DNA from: Pteria penguin
Lineage: Eukaryota; Mollusca; Bivalvia; Pterioida; Pteriidae
DNA length: 64,000 nt
Direction of reading: 5' to 3'
Assembly (NCBI GenBank): GCA_035048485.1
Contig: CM068582.1
Span: 21,626,155 to 21,690,154 of the forward strand
Shown here: positions 45,561-56,326 of the stretch, in pieces
Numbering within the stretch: the first letter of the stretch is position 1
Layout: every line of letters starts with the position of its first letter
Program-made: the position numbers and the translations under genes
The notes under the pieces: model-generated
Told to the model about the DNA's origin: nothing
What the model saw: only the letters and a program-made list of their open reading frames with translations
Databases searched by the model: none

Positions 45561-46018
45561 AAAGACAACAATCATTTACTGGAGATCATACTGAGTTTCT
45601 ACTAATATACGTCCAACTTAGTACTTCGGCGTACTCAGCAGGTAAAAATATAACTGTTTAAACATAGAATTAAATTATATTTCAAATAACATATTTCCTA
45701 TACCTATATATTATACATTATATGGACCAAGTTACCCTATTTGTATGGTCTGAGTGGACCTATTACGGGCCAAGTGTTCCACAGTCCGAGTTAACCGGTT
45801 ACCCTACAGGTATCTCTGTCAATACCTATAAAAACACAGACTTCATAAATAGCTTGAATTAATTTCAAAATATACAGAAATGCAATGAATTCAATACGGA
45901 AGTTTCTTCTCAATTGTCAAAATATTAATTCATAGATGAATACGCAAAAATAAGAAAATGAACATGAAAATGTCATACACAGTATGATTGACTTGCAAAG
46001 CAGAAGACATTTATTAGG
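45561..46018. other. No supported gene
   Basis: A+T-rich spacer. GGTTACCC/GTTACCC motifs and GTCCGAGTTAACCGGTTACC near 45,786-45,806 may be the end of a small repeat. Confidence 0.35.
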
Positions 46019-46778
46019 GGTAAATAGAATCACCAGAATTCTGCTGTTCACCGGAATTACCATATGAATGACCGGAATTACTGTTAAAGGAACCGGAATT
46101 ACCGTTTTGTGAGTAGATAATGACCAAATACACCTAGACGGTATAACTTTATAACACCTAAAATCTGTTTCTGATGAAAAATGACAATAAATGTCCTTCG
46201 GTTCCTCTGCATTTGGGCTTCGGTTTGGGGTTGGGTTTGGGTTAAAGTCATATCAATCTTGTGTAACTGACCACTGATAAAATTTAATTCTTATATATAA
46301 ACTTTTACATTAAATTTCATTTGTTCAGAAAATCATAAAGTGGAATTTAAATTTACCAATAGATCAATATATACTGGTATACTTCTTTTGACAGGTGAAG
46401 CTGGTGAACAGTTATGAACTTTTCATTGATGCCACAAAGCTGTAAGCTGTTCTCACATGAGAATCACATGCGATTTAAGTTAGTGCAATTCTGTACAAGG
46501 GATATAAAGATGAAATATAACGGAGTTACAAATCTCGGGTAGTAGTTCACACTACTCCAAACCCGTTCTGTTTGTACATAAATGACACGGTGCGAAAAAT
46601 GACAATATCTCGTCATTCTTTGCTAAAATAAACTTTATATAGTATAAAGTTATACTTTCTAGGTACATTGGGTTATTATCTACTTACACAATGGTAATTC
46701 CGGTCCATTAAACGGTAATTCCGGTCACTTATGTGGTAATTCCGGTGAATAGTAGTAATTCCGGTGATTCTATGTACC
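46019..46778. mobile_element. Inverted-repeat element with CACCGGAATTAC array
   Basis: Arms of about 140 bp (46,019-46,158 and 46,636-46,778) are inverted copies. Each starts GGTAMATAGAATCACC, holds four CCGGAATTAC boxes at roughly 20-bp spacing, then GAKAATRACC and GGTATAACTTTATA. Possible 8-bp duplication TTATTAGG / TTATCAGT (6 of 8, one base of offset). The interior (about 475 bp) includes an exon-like segment. Confidence 0.65.
46395..46445 (+). CDS. Possible terminal coding exon
   Basis: A good acceptor (TATACTTCTTTTGACAG) is followed by 16 open codons, Val-Lys-Leu-Val-Asn-Ser-Tyr-Glu-Leu-Phe-Ile-Asp-Ala-Thr-Lys-Leu, and TAA. An AATAAA occurs at about 46,628. It sits between the arms of the inverted-repeat element, so it might be a captured or exonised piece. 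So short an open run could be chance. Confidence 0.25.
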   Translation: MKLVNSYELFIDATKL

Positions 46779-47917
46779 GTTTATCAGTGTTGTAGGGGAT
46801 ATATAATGGAAACTTTTGCATGAGCATTGAAATTATGAAATTATATCTGGATATTATCTGTGACCTGCATTTTGCAGGAAACAAGTTCTGTATGAATAAT
46901 GGTTTTTATTTTTCGTCGTGTCAAATCACGAAACCCGAATAACGTCGGTCCTCCTAAATGAAGAACTCTAAAGACCACTGAAGAACTCTCAGGTTAATTT
47001 TGATATGGATGGGTAAAACGGAAAAATAAATTGATATTTAGGTGTATTATGATCATACAAACTTAAATATTTAAGGTTTGTTGGGGTTTAGATGAAAGGA
47101 AAGAGTCATAATTGTGATTTGAATGTAGCTGGGTTTACGAAGTGCGTTGCGCGTAAAATGCCATATTGGAAAGTTATTGCGATCGCTGGTGACTTTTTGT
47201 TGAAGTGTTTTTGAATGTTAATTATTATTGACTATATATTAATTATTCATCCTTTATTTATTAGCGGAGCAGAATGGAAAAAGCCTAAAAGGCACTGTTT
47301 TAAAAGCAACAAAGAATGGATGCATTTTTTTCATGGACATTATCTTTTAGTTTTAGATCTACAACTTTTTAAAGTTATGTTTTACTTATCATTTCTCTGT
47401 AATACTATTCACATTGAAATAAAATCATATACATATATATTACTTGCTTCCTCTTTTCTAAATGATAATGTATGACCTAACAAGTTACGACACATAATTG
47501 AAACAATTTATTTCCAAAGGTTTTAAAAACATATTTAATATATGGTGAGGTTTGTGTCGCCTCAAATGTATGATAAATACATGAATAAATTTATTATTTG
47601 AATAAAACATTTATGCATGTATTGTAGTATCTGAACAAAAATACTACAATAAATGAGGGGTGGACAGGGGGTACCCCTCTTTTGCCCGCCCCTACCTCCC
47701 GTAGTATCTGGTGCGATATTTTTTCGTTTTTTTTTTTTTAAGTATGAGACCCTCCCCCCTGTATAATTTTCTTCCTCTTCCATCCGGTCTCTCATCCCCC
47801 TTCTCCACCTCTCGCCTCCCCTCTCCAGCCCCTTAACCCCACCCCTTCCATCTTATACTGTCCATCCCCACCCCCTTTACATGAATAAAATCATTCTTAT
47901 TATTATTTTATATATTA
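46779..47917. other. Mixed spacer; solo GGTCCTCCTAAAT end at 46,947
   Basis: GGTCCTCCTAAATGAAGAAC at 46,947 matches the outer end of the 48,964-53,796 element in the same orientation. A perfect 11-bp-stem hairpin (TATTGTAGTAT / ATACTACAATA) lies near 47,620-47,651. Pyrimidine-rich sequence at about 47,750-47,880 may be LINE 3' sequence. No gene supported. Confidence 0.4.
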
Positions 47918-48159
47918 TATACAGTTGTGCAAATCCTTACCAGAATAATTACCATAATCAATTTTAAGGACACACGGTCTGCGAATAGAATAGCTCTTGG
48001 TGTATTGCTGTCTTAATATACAGAGTAGTAAGGACATACAAGAATGAAATGAAATTCGTCCTCAATTTCATTGAGTTTACAATGATTACATATACGATTG
48101 ACTCTAGCCAATTTCAAGTTAAAGAAATGAAACCTTTTTCCCATTGACACCTCACCTAA
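47918..48159 (-). pseudogene. Non-LTR retrotransposon ORF2 zinc-knuckle relic
   Basis: On the minus strand the frame reads Arg-Val-Asn-Arg-Ile-Cys-Asn-His-Cys then Glu-Ile-Glu-Asp-Glu-Phe-His-Phe-Ile-Leu-Val-Cys-Pro-Tyr-Tyr, the Cys-x2-Cys-...-His-...-Cys signature at the C-terminus of many animal LINE ORF2 proteins. After a stop at 48,013-48,015 the match continues in another frame (Arg-Gln-Gln-Tyr, then Ile-Arg-Arg-Pro-Cys-Val-Leu-Lys), consistent with a small indel of about two bases near 48,016. Only this end is present, as expected for a 5'-truncated copy. Confidence 0.85.
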
Positions 48160-48376
48160 TCAGATGATTTAGATCCAAGCTATTCATTAATTAATTCATT
48201 CATTCATTCATGTTCACTTTATCAAGTTGTTACTCTTTCTTACATGTATATAGGACAAGGGGTAAAGTAACACATAGATGATAGTAATATCAGCACAATA
48301 TTTTTCTGTACTGAAGCCACCTTAAAATGACATAGATGATGAGTAGATCTCATATGATTTAATTAGAAATTGTGCC

Positions 48377-48421
48377 ATATAACTGTTATATACATAACAG
48401 TGTTATGTATAACAGTTATAT
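48377..48421. repeat. 45-base near-perfect palindrome
   Basis: ATATAACTGTTATATACATA then ACAGTGTTATGTATAACAGT and TATAT; the two halves pair with a single bulged base. Could form a cruciform or hairpin, or be a minimal fold-back repeat. Confidence 0.85.
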
Positions 48422-49629
48422 CAGAAGTCGACATGGGAAACAAGTTCAAATAACAATCACATGGCGGGTCTGTTCGAAGCCAATAGTCAGGGGTTTAGTT
48501 GTTACCCGTTTTATGTGATGCCTTCTCAATCTGAATGATATACTTTCAAATAGAAAATATGAGCAAATTGAATAAAGATAAATATTGTTGTTGATGACTT
48601 GTTAATTATCTGGATGCAACAAAATTTTATCTGGTTATCTAAAACAATCGGTTAAAACACATTACAAAAGCAATCATGGCATTCAGATATTTACAAGTCA
48701 TTGAACTATTGTATCTATAAAATACAACGTTCACTCGAAAAATATATTCAAATTCTGAGAGAAAAGGACCCCATTGTGTTTTGCAAATTTAGACTCGCGA
48801 AAAATAAATTGCCTATCGAGAAGGGACGATGGCAAATTATTATCCTCTTCGCTGGTATGTAAAAAGAATCCGTGATTTTTTTATTCCAATTTTGGTTGCA
48901 CTCTTTTTCCTCATTTATTTTATGCAATAAATCTATTTAATTGTTATTCATTTATTTTTTATCGGTTCTACTAAATAGAGAACTCTAGAGAACCTTAGAG
49001 AACTCTAACTTTTAAATCCGCAGGAGTGATCGTATTGATTTTGCTTTGCATTAATGTGATAAAATGTAGATATATACATTATGTAGAAGCAAATTTATCA
49101 TTATTATCCATGTTTATGGTGGTTATTATCGATCGAAACGGGTTTTCTTTTCTAGAACTCTAGCTTTTAAAATGGAAGAAATTATCGTATTGGTTTAATT
49201 TATAAACATAGATCTGTGTAAGGTTCAATTTCATTTTAATATGAAAAATGCTGACATTTACATATAAATAAGTTATCAAATGATATCAATGTTTATGTTG
49301 TCGATTTATAGATAAAGACTGTCTTTCTTTCAGAAATCGATCTCGAGAACTCCAGTTTTATATCCCAAGAATTATCGTATTGGTTTAATTTCATCTTTAA
49401 TGTCATAAAATCCTTTTAATGTGGGTGTTTACAATATATCATAATTAAATCGGTGAAATTAATTGTTCAAGCAGTTATTATCGATTTTTAAGATGGTTAT
49501 ATATAAGCCTATATACAATAAATATACAAGTTTTAGCTTTTCTTTTTCATATCACTATTAAAGCGGCCCGGACATAGCAAATGCATACGCTGTTTATACC
49601 AGACTCTGATCTGTTCGATATTACTTCAT

Positions 49630-49905
49630 TCATTGTCCCCAACATTGAATCTTGTTCGTCTGTCTGACCTTCCGTCCGTCTGTCACAAAAACTTTAACCT
49701 TCGTCATAATTTTTTTTACAGTAAGATGTAGGGCCTTCATATTTGGCATGTATGTCCGTTATTGCAATACCTTTCCGTTGGTACCAGAATTTTTTATCAT
49801 GTGACCTTGACCGTAACTTTTGACCTACATCAGTGTAATTTTTACCGTAAGACGTAGACATGCACAACCATGACAGTATGCCACAGATCACTACACCCTT
49901 ACTGA
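49630..49905 (+). mobile_element. Dispersed repeat fragment (TTGGTACCA-TTTTTGACC family)
   Basis: GTCTGTCACAAAAACTTTAA, TTCATATTTGGCATGTATGT, TTTCCGTTGGTACCAGAATT and GTGACCTTGACCGTAACTTT. Related copies lie at about 59,950-60,390 and 61,995-62,170. Open frames across it are not genes. Confidence 0.65.
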
Positions 49906-52239
49906 TAGAGCCCCGAAACTGGGGGACCACAATTCTCTGAATTTGCTCGTTATGTTATCAAAAACAAATAAATTATAACCTACTCAATACCATGATGATG
50001 TTTCATTTTTTCTTATAAAAGAAATCTATAGACAATGAGTATTAAGAGGACCTCAAACGATTTAGACTAAAATAAGTCTAGAAGTTAGAACTCTACTGTC
50101 AATTACAATCCTCAACACATGGCAGATGAATATTTTGCAGAGCATATTTTGTTAAAATTAATCTTTATAGATACATTTAGCACATTTTGCGAACACGAAT
50201 ACCAGAAATAATGATTAATCATCATATGGAAATGAAAGGGGGAGTGGGGATGCGGGTTATTCCCATTTACGTAATATGCCTTAATGAAGCCTTTATACAA
50301 TATATAAAGATATATACAAAGATTAATTTTATATCTAAAACTTGTTAAATATAAGTCAGACAAGATGTATGTTTGCCTTTTAAAATGAATAGTCCATTGA
50401 ATCAAAATCAAGAAATGCCTGTACAAAATAAAATGTGTTTTAAACTGATGGAAATAAAAACACTTTTATACCTAATAAAGTTACATAGTGCAGGTATATA
50501 GTAAGGTAAGCTGTTATTTCTTCTGTATTTTAAAACGCATTAACAGATGTAATGTAGTCATACTTGTGCATATCAGTCACATGATTTCTACCCGACTCAC
50601 TTTCAGAAAATTGGTAAAGTTAGTCATTTATTTATGACAACACCCCCTCCCCGCTTTTGTATCAAGACCCAATTAACAATTATATTAATATGATGTATAG
50701 TAAGCTGGAATAAAAAAGGAAAATCTGGTACATGAGGGGAGATAGTACTTTAAAATAAATTTCCATTGATTTCTATACAGAATCATGATTTTGACCCAAA
50801 TACCTTCAAAAAGAAAGATAGATAGAAAGGGAGGGAGGAAGAAAGGAAGAAGAAAGAAAGAATCAAAAACACGTATATTATGAAAAAGAAAAGCTATCTT
50901 CCCTATTATATAATATTTAAGTTGGCATAATCCATCACAATTACATTAAATAATGGCAAAAATTAAGTACATTTTGTAGTTTAAAAATATCAAGAAGCAT
51001 GTATTCAAAGCAGGAAATGGTTTTACACAGCTTCTTAGCATTTTTTTTTTTCAAATCATGCCCATTGTATATCTGTAATACTGTAGTGTATAATGTATGT
51101 TTTATAAACAATAAAGTACAATTATAACTAAATATATCAAAATAAAGATAATCTCTCTCTCTCTCTCTCATAAAGTTGAGTAACACAATCTGACAATCTG
51201 AAAGTTAAAAGAGATAAAGGGTTTATGTACTTTACTTGTTGGTATTTTCATTTCACAGTACTACATGACTGGTAACAGTGTATGGAAATAAGACATATTA
51301 TAATGACCTATTTATTATATACTTATAAAACACTTTCATTCAAAAGAATCATTTAAGAAGTATTGGAACAAGTAACACATTGACACTTAAAATGAATTCG
51401 CTCAATATAACTGTAATGTAAATTATCGATAAGAATACTTCATTTCTTTATCAAGAAGAATACTATATTTCTATCTGTTTACAAATATGACTTTGAAACT
51501 ATAACTGAGACTGAAAATTTTATATCTTGGTATTCGGTATTTATGTGAATTAACCAAATAAAATACTATAGTATACTAAAAAGAAGAAAAAAAACCCATG
51601 AGCCACATCCCTAACCTGAGCATCTAACTGCCCATAGAGAAAAGCAGAAAGGTATCTATAAACTTCTTTTAAGTTTTCAATATGAATAATATTTATGAAA
51701 AGAATGAAAATTGTTTAAGTCAGTTGTTTGGAATTAAAGTGGGAATATAAATACTTTTCAAAATATCAGTGTTCATATTAACTCGCCTAGATGAGTCCCG
51801 GACTCACCAAAATTAATTTGGGACTCGCCAAAATTTCTGTATTTTCTTTAACATTTGTAAGGAAGATGAGTCCAAAGACTCTTAATAGAACTCATGAATT
51901 CCCAGGTCTAGTGAGAACCCTGAGATGTTAGACCAGTTTATAAAAAGGCAGGGTCAGACATGACCCTGATGGCCACTGCATATATGTCAAAGAACTTTTG
52001 TTGGCACAAGGTCTGAGGAACAAAAAATTCCCTGGTTTGAGAGTGGAGAGTTCAACTGTTTCTAGGTTAATTGGCCATTTTTAACAAAAATAGGCCCAAG
52101 TTGGCATATATTATTAACGTGAGATGTGAGGTACATGTACCCTTCTCCTTTCAACATTTTTTTGCAATCTTAAACATTTCATTATAGAAAATATCGATGA
52201 GGACTACAAAGTATGTTATTTTTTCATGTTAAAGTTGAA
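49906..52239. other. A+T-rich interior of the 4.8-kb element
   Basis: Contains a (TC)n run at 51,153-51,170 and a possible hAT-like fragment from CAGTGTTCATATTAACTCGC (about 51,767) to GTGAGAACCCTG (about 51,920) without a matching 8-bp duplication. No coding exon supported. Confidence 0.35.
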
Positions 52240-52244
52240 AAAGA

Positions 52245-52690
52245 TGTCCAAAAAGAGCAACGCTTAGCGTGACAAAATACGCCCGTCGCTTATTTTGAAG
52301 GGAAACATTTCCCTCCTTAAATTGTTCCATTTCCAACAGTTCATTCTGTATCCTGCCTACAAGGAATTCTAACCAAGTAGTACTACGACCTTGACCTTTG
52401 ACCTTGAAAAACAATAAGCACCTTTGTCTTGGCATGAGGAGTAAACGTACCAAGTTTGATAGTCCTAGTTCCAACGGTTTGGGCTGTATCCCTTCTACAA
52501 GGGTTTCCTACCAAGTAGTACTACGACCTTGACCTTTGAACTAGAAAAACAATAGGCGTCTTTGTCTTAGCATGAGTAGTAATTTTTACCAAGTTTAACA
52601 GTCTAAGCTCCAAGGGTTTGATCTGTATCCTGCCCACAAGGTCGGACAGACGGACGACACCATACTATAATATGCCCTGTCAAAGACGGG
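52245..52690 (+). mobile_element. Two-unit repeat with AAGAGCAACGC head and GACGGGCATATA tail
   Basis: Head AAAAGAGCAACGCTTAGCGT then ATACGCCCGTCGCTTATT. Two units of about 125 bp carry ACCAAGTAGTACTACGACCT, TGACCTTTGACCTTG and TTTGTCTTGGCATGAGGAGT. Tail CGGACAGACGGACGACACCA then GTCAAAGACGGGCATATA. The head and tail match the 16.8-18.0 kb element although the body differs. A reversed body copy lies at 60.6-60.9 kb. Confidence 0.7.
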
Positions 52691-52869
52691 CATATATAAA
52701 TTATATATCAGATGTCAACGAAAAGAACAAACTAGAAAAGTACATTCTTCTAGATCACATTAGTTTCAATATTCATACAGTGGTTCTGGAGAGAAACATA
52801 TTCAAAGAGGGATACGCCCTGCAACTTATATTTAACCATGGTGGTGCCACCTGTCAGCAAATTTGAATG

Positions 52870-53042
52870 TTGGTTAGTTGGTTGATTGGTGTTTTACGTC
52901 GCTTTCAACAATATTTCAGTTATATCGCAACATGGAAGCAGGAGGTTACCAAACTCTTAAACATAGTGGTGCAACCCGGGAATCGAACCCGGATTGTCTG
53001 CGCTGCAAGCCAAGCACTTAACCACCACACCAAATCCTGCCC
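52870..53042 (-). mobile_element. tRNA-derived SINE (family A), perfect 13-bp target duplication
   Basis: Minus-strand copy with B-box complement GGGAATCGAACCCGG and A-box region GCACTTAACCACCACACCA. GCAAATTTGAATG lies on both sides (52,857-52,869 and 53,043-53,055), so insertion was recent relative to the other copies. Confidence 0.95.
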
Positions 53043-53839
53043 GCAAATTTGAATGAAATGAGCAATCATTGTAGAGGACCTATAGTACTTCATGTATACC
53101 AAGTTTCATCACAATCCTTCAATTGGTTCCGAAGAAGAAAAAATTACAAACCATATTTGATTGCAAGTTGCATACTTTATGACACGTCATGTGCATGTTA
53201 CATGTACATACACAAGTTTACATCAAGAATGATATATCAATAAATATATAGGGAGAATAACAGAATGTACAACAATAACAAATATGAATTATAGAATTAT
53301 GTATGTCCCCTTAATAATTTCAGTTATGGTAGATTATTGCATATTTTACCAAATATTAACAAAAAATAACCATTTTGACTGCTACACTTCATAAACATGT
53401 TAAAGTTCTCTAAGGTTCTTTGTAGTTCTCAGTTACAATTTTAATTTTTTTGCCCCCCCCCCCCTTTTTACATTCAAAAAATGTCAACCCTTTAAACTGA
53501 TAAAATTATGGCAGATTACAGTATAATACTAATATGTTATTAACTGTAACTACTTTGACTCATACACTTTATTAATACGCAATGGAATTAAATCCTCTTC
53601 TCTAGGGTTCTTTAGATTTTTCTGTTTTAACCTCCATTTTTCTAAAATTTGGATGTATAACCCCTTAAAACCAAGAAATTATGGTAGATTATAGCATACA
53701 ATACTGATTTATAATCAAACATAACAACATTGACTACTACATTTGTTAAAAATGCTAGAGAGTAGAGTCCTCTAGAGTTCTCTATTTAGTAGGACCCTAT
53801 TTTTATCTCTCTATCTGTATTTCTAATAATTTATTAGAT

Positions 53840-54425
53840 CTATGGTATTTTCTTCTCTCTCTCGCAAGGGCTGACAAGAGATTCTGTCGCCTGAGATTCT
53901 GCCCTTCTACCATTTCGGATATTAGTGGTTTGTTGGAGAGGGTCAGAGAAAAGTTGGAATTTTAACGATACCACGCCGTATCGGTAATGTACATACCTCT
54001 GGTTACTAATAAGCGCTTGCACAGCGAAATTGCAACCCATAATCCAATAAATGAACATTTAACTTACTCGATCATAGCGATATATTTTCCAAATAAGGTC
54101 TATAATCTCTCCTAACTGCCGTTTTATCTGCAAACACAACAAACCTCATTTCGCCATTTGTGCATACACACTTTACTGCAATATGACGTAAAATCTCGCA
54201 GAACGCGACTTTGCATTCGTAACGCTTCAGCAGCTGACATATTTTTGGAAAGAAAAACACGATGCAATCTCGTCACGAATGCTTATGCAACTGACAAGGC
54301 AAGGAATCATGGGACAAGGCTGTGCTCCAGGTTTGTAGACATGTAGAAGGTGGAAGTTGGAGTAGTTGTAAAGCGGTAGGATTTGAAAGTCAAGACGGTA
54401 CTACGCAAGAATCGATATCACAAGT
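53840..54425. promoter_or_regulatory. Possible promoter / first-exon zone, both strands
   Basis: Locally richer in CpG (ATTTCGCC, CTCGCAGAACGCGAC, CGTAACGC) than the surrounding DNA. Plus strand: a strong donor ACAA|GTAAGT at 54,424 ends a segment without a long frame, as for a 5' non-coding exon. Minus strand: an ATG near 54,237 opens 32 codons (Met-Ser-Ala-Ala-Glu-Ala-Leu-Arg-Met-Gln) up to a GAG|GTTTGT donor-like site, and strong donors CGA|GTAAGT (near 54,069) and CAGAG|GTATGT (near 53,993) follow. This fits a bidirectional start region, but no downstream exon confirms it. Confidence 0.35.
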
Positions 54426-54639
54426 AAGTAAATTTTGTTAGTTTTCCGATCGATTTGTCATATGTACTGTATTTATTTAAAAAAAGGGACTAAACTGTCC
54501 TTAATCTCTTTTGAGTTTCTTGCACGTGGCCGCCGTCCAAGGAAGGCTCAAGTGAGCTATTGAGTATTGTCATTGCATGTCGTCCAGCGTCAATCTGTCT
54601 GTTGTCTTTCGTCGTAAAGATTTCATATTTTCAACTTCT
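54426..54639. other. No feature
   Basis: Short spacer, possibly the start of a first intron. Confidence 0.3.
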
Positions 54640-55674
54640 CCTTCAGAACCACAAATTTTGAAGAAAATCTGTAGACATGAAGTACTTACTGTAACCCTAC
54701 AAGTACAAGTGTTGTTGTTTTGATATTTTTTCCCACATTTTTATATATATTTTTTTGGTGTATTTTCTTCTTCATCCAAATTTTGTCCAGGCCGTAACTT
54801 GAATACCCTTTTAGGTAAGCACTTGAAAATTGGAATACAGAAAGGTGACAGTAAGAAAAGGTGCACATCATAAAAATTTTTGACCTTGACCTACATTTAC
54901 AATCTCAGGGTCAAAATAAAAAAAAATTGTCAAGGCCATAACTTGAATACCCTTTTTGGTAAGAACTTGAAACTTGGAATATAGAAAGGTGACAGTAAAG
55001 CAAGGTGCATGGCATAAAAATTTTTGATCTTGACTTACATTTACAATCTCAAGATCAAATTTAAAAAAAAATTGTCCAGGCCATAACTTGAATACCCTTT
55101 GAGGTAAGAACTTGAAACTTGGAACATTGAAAGGTGACAGACAAGGTGCACAGCATAAAAATTTTGACCTTGACCTACATTTACAATCTTAAGGTCAAAT
55201 TAAAAAATTTCCAGGCTGTAACTTGAATAACCTTTAAGGTATGGACTTTAAACTTGGAACATATAAAGGTGACAGTTAGGCAAGTTGCATGGTGTTAAAA
55301 TTTTGGATGTTGACCTACATTTACAATCTCAAGGTCAAATTTTAAAAAGAAATTCTCCAGGCCATAACTTAAATACCCTTTGAGGTAAGAACTTGAAACT
55401 TGTCACAAAGAATGGGGAAAGTTAGGCAAGGTGCACGACATAAAATTTTTTGATCTTGACCCACATTTACAATCTCAAGGTCAGATTTTACTTGAATACC
55501 CTTTGAGGTAAGAACTTGAAACATGGAATGTAGAAAGGTGACAGTGAGGTAAGGTGCACAGCGTACAACCTTTTGAACATGACCTACATTTACAATCTCA
55601 AGGTCAAATTTTAAAAACAATTTGTCCAAGCCGTTACTTGAATACCCTTTGAGGTAAGAACTTGAAACTTGGAC

Positions 55675-55682
55675 ATAGAGAG
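55675..55682. repeat. hAT target duplication, left copy
   Basis: ATAGAGAG left of the element pairs with ATAAAAAG at 56,327-56,334. The host array consensus at this point reads ATAGAAAG, so each copy has one change. Confidence 0.75.
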
Positions 55683-56326
55683 TAGTGTTGTAACGATAGT
55701 CGCCGAAATAAACGTGTATACCAAATGGCTTTTCAAAACGAAAGTAAAACTTAGAAAATGACATTTCTTTGTTACAATGGTGGAATCAAAACCGATATAA
55801 ATATCCACGTTTGTCTATTCTTGCTCAAAAATATTTAGCAATACCTCGGTTCCCATTGAAAGAGTTTTCAGTCTTGCTGGAACTTTGGTAGATAAAAAAG
55901 ATCAAGAATGAAACCAAGTCTTGTCAACTCAATGATTTTCTTAAAATATAACAAGGCACATTATTGGTAGATTTATAGTTGTATTGAACCTACTATTAAT
56001 AGTTTATTTCAGACTCTGTTATTTTTCTTGTTTTATTTAGTTTACATTGTTAACAAGGAATGTTAAAGTTTTAATGTTTAATGTTATCTCTTTTGTTAAT
56101 TTTGTTAAGAAATTGTTGCAATAAACATTTTGATTTAATTATCTGTTATTATTTTTATAAGTCACATATAGTGGACAGTAACATGAAATGAAGGCAAAAA
56201 TGCAAAAAAAAAGCATTAAAATTAAGAAAAAATAAAAATCTCCGATTATTGCGATTATTAATCGATATCACTGGTCCGATTACTTTTGATAATCGATATC
56301 AGATTTTCTCCAATTTTACAACACTA
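55683..56326 (+). mobile_element. hAT deletion derivative, 644 bp
   Basis: Inverted ends TAGTGTTGTAACG and TAGTGTTGTAAAA (reverse complement of the right end) flanked by an 8-bp target duplication, as is typical of hAT. The interior keeps a C-terminal transposase remnant (55,778-55,951) and loses the rest. The insertion sits within one unit of the tandem array, and the unit resumes exactly after it (GGTGACAGTG). Confidence 0.85.
55778..55951 (+). pseudogene. hAT transposase C-terminal dimerisation-domain relic
   Basis: Reads Trp-Trp-Asn-Gln-Asn-Arg-Tyr, then Tyr-Pro-Arg-Leu-Ser-Ile-Leu-Ala-Gln-Lys-Tyr-Leu-Ala-Ile-Pro, matching the hATC pattern WW...YPxLSxLAxxYLxIP. The usual Ser-Glu-Arg-x-Phe-Ser block that follows is damaged (only Glu-Phe-Ser remains), a TAG interrupts the frame after Leu-Glu-Leu-Trp, and a 1-base shift breaks the closing Phe-Leu-Lys. 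Non-functional. Confidence 0.85.

Larger units (their letters stand above)
48964..53796. mobile_element. 4.8-kb inverted-repeat element, GGTYCTACTAAATAG ends
   Basis: The left end GGTTCTACTAAATAGAGAAC and the right end (reverse complement GGTCCTACTAAATAGAGAAC) match over about 28 bp. Each end holds three degenerate units of about 160-190 bp marked by AGAACTCTAGAG boxes (48,978, 49,154, 49,339; 53,402, 53,597, 53,752). Left units share ATTATCGTATTGGTTTAATT; right units share AAATTATGGYAGATTA. AT-rich flanks (TTTTTATC on both sides, offset by a few bases) prevent a firm target-duplication call. No transposase recognised. The interior holds a dispersed repeat, a tandem-body repeat and a SINE. 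Confidence 0.6.

Noticed and set aside
51767..51925. hAT-like small element (CAGTGTTC...GAACCCTG)
   Set aside because: Ends look hAT-like, but no 8-bp duplication is present and internal structure is absent; left as a remark only.
55369..55764. 131-codon minus-strand frame
   Set aside because: Runs through the 148-bp tandem units and into the hAT end; repeat artefact.
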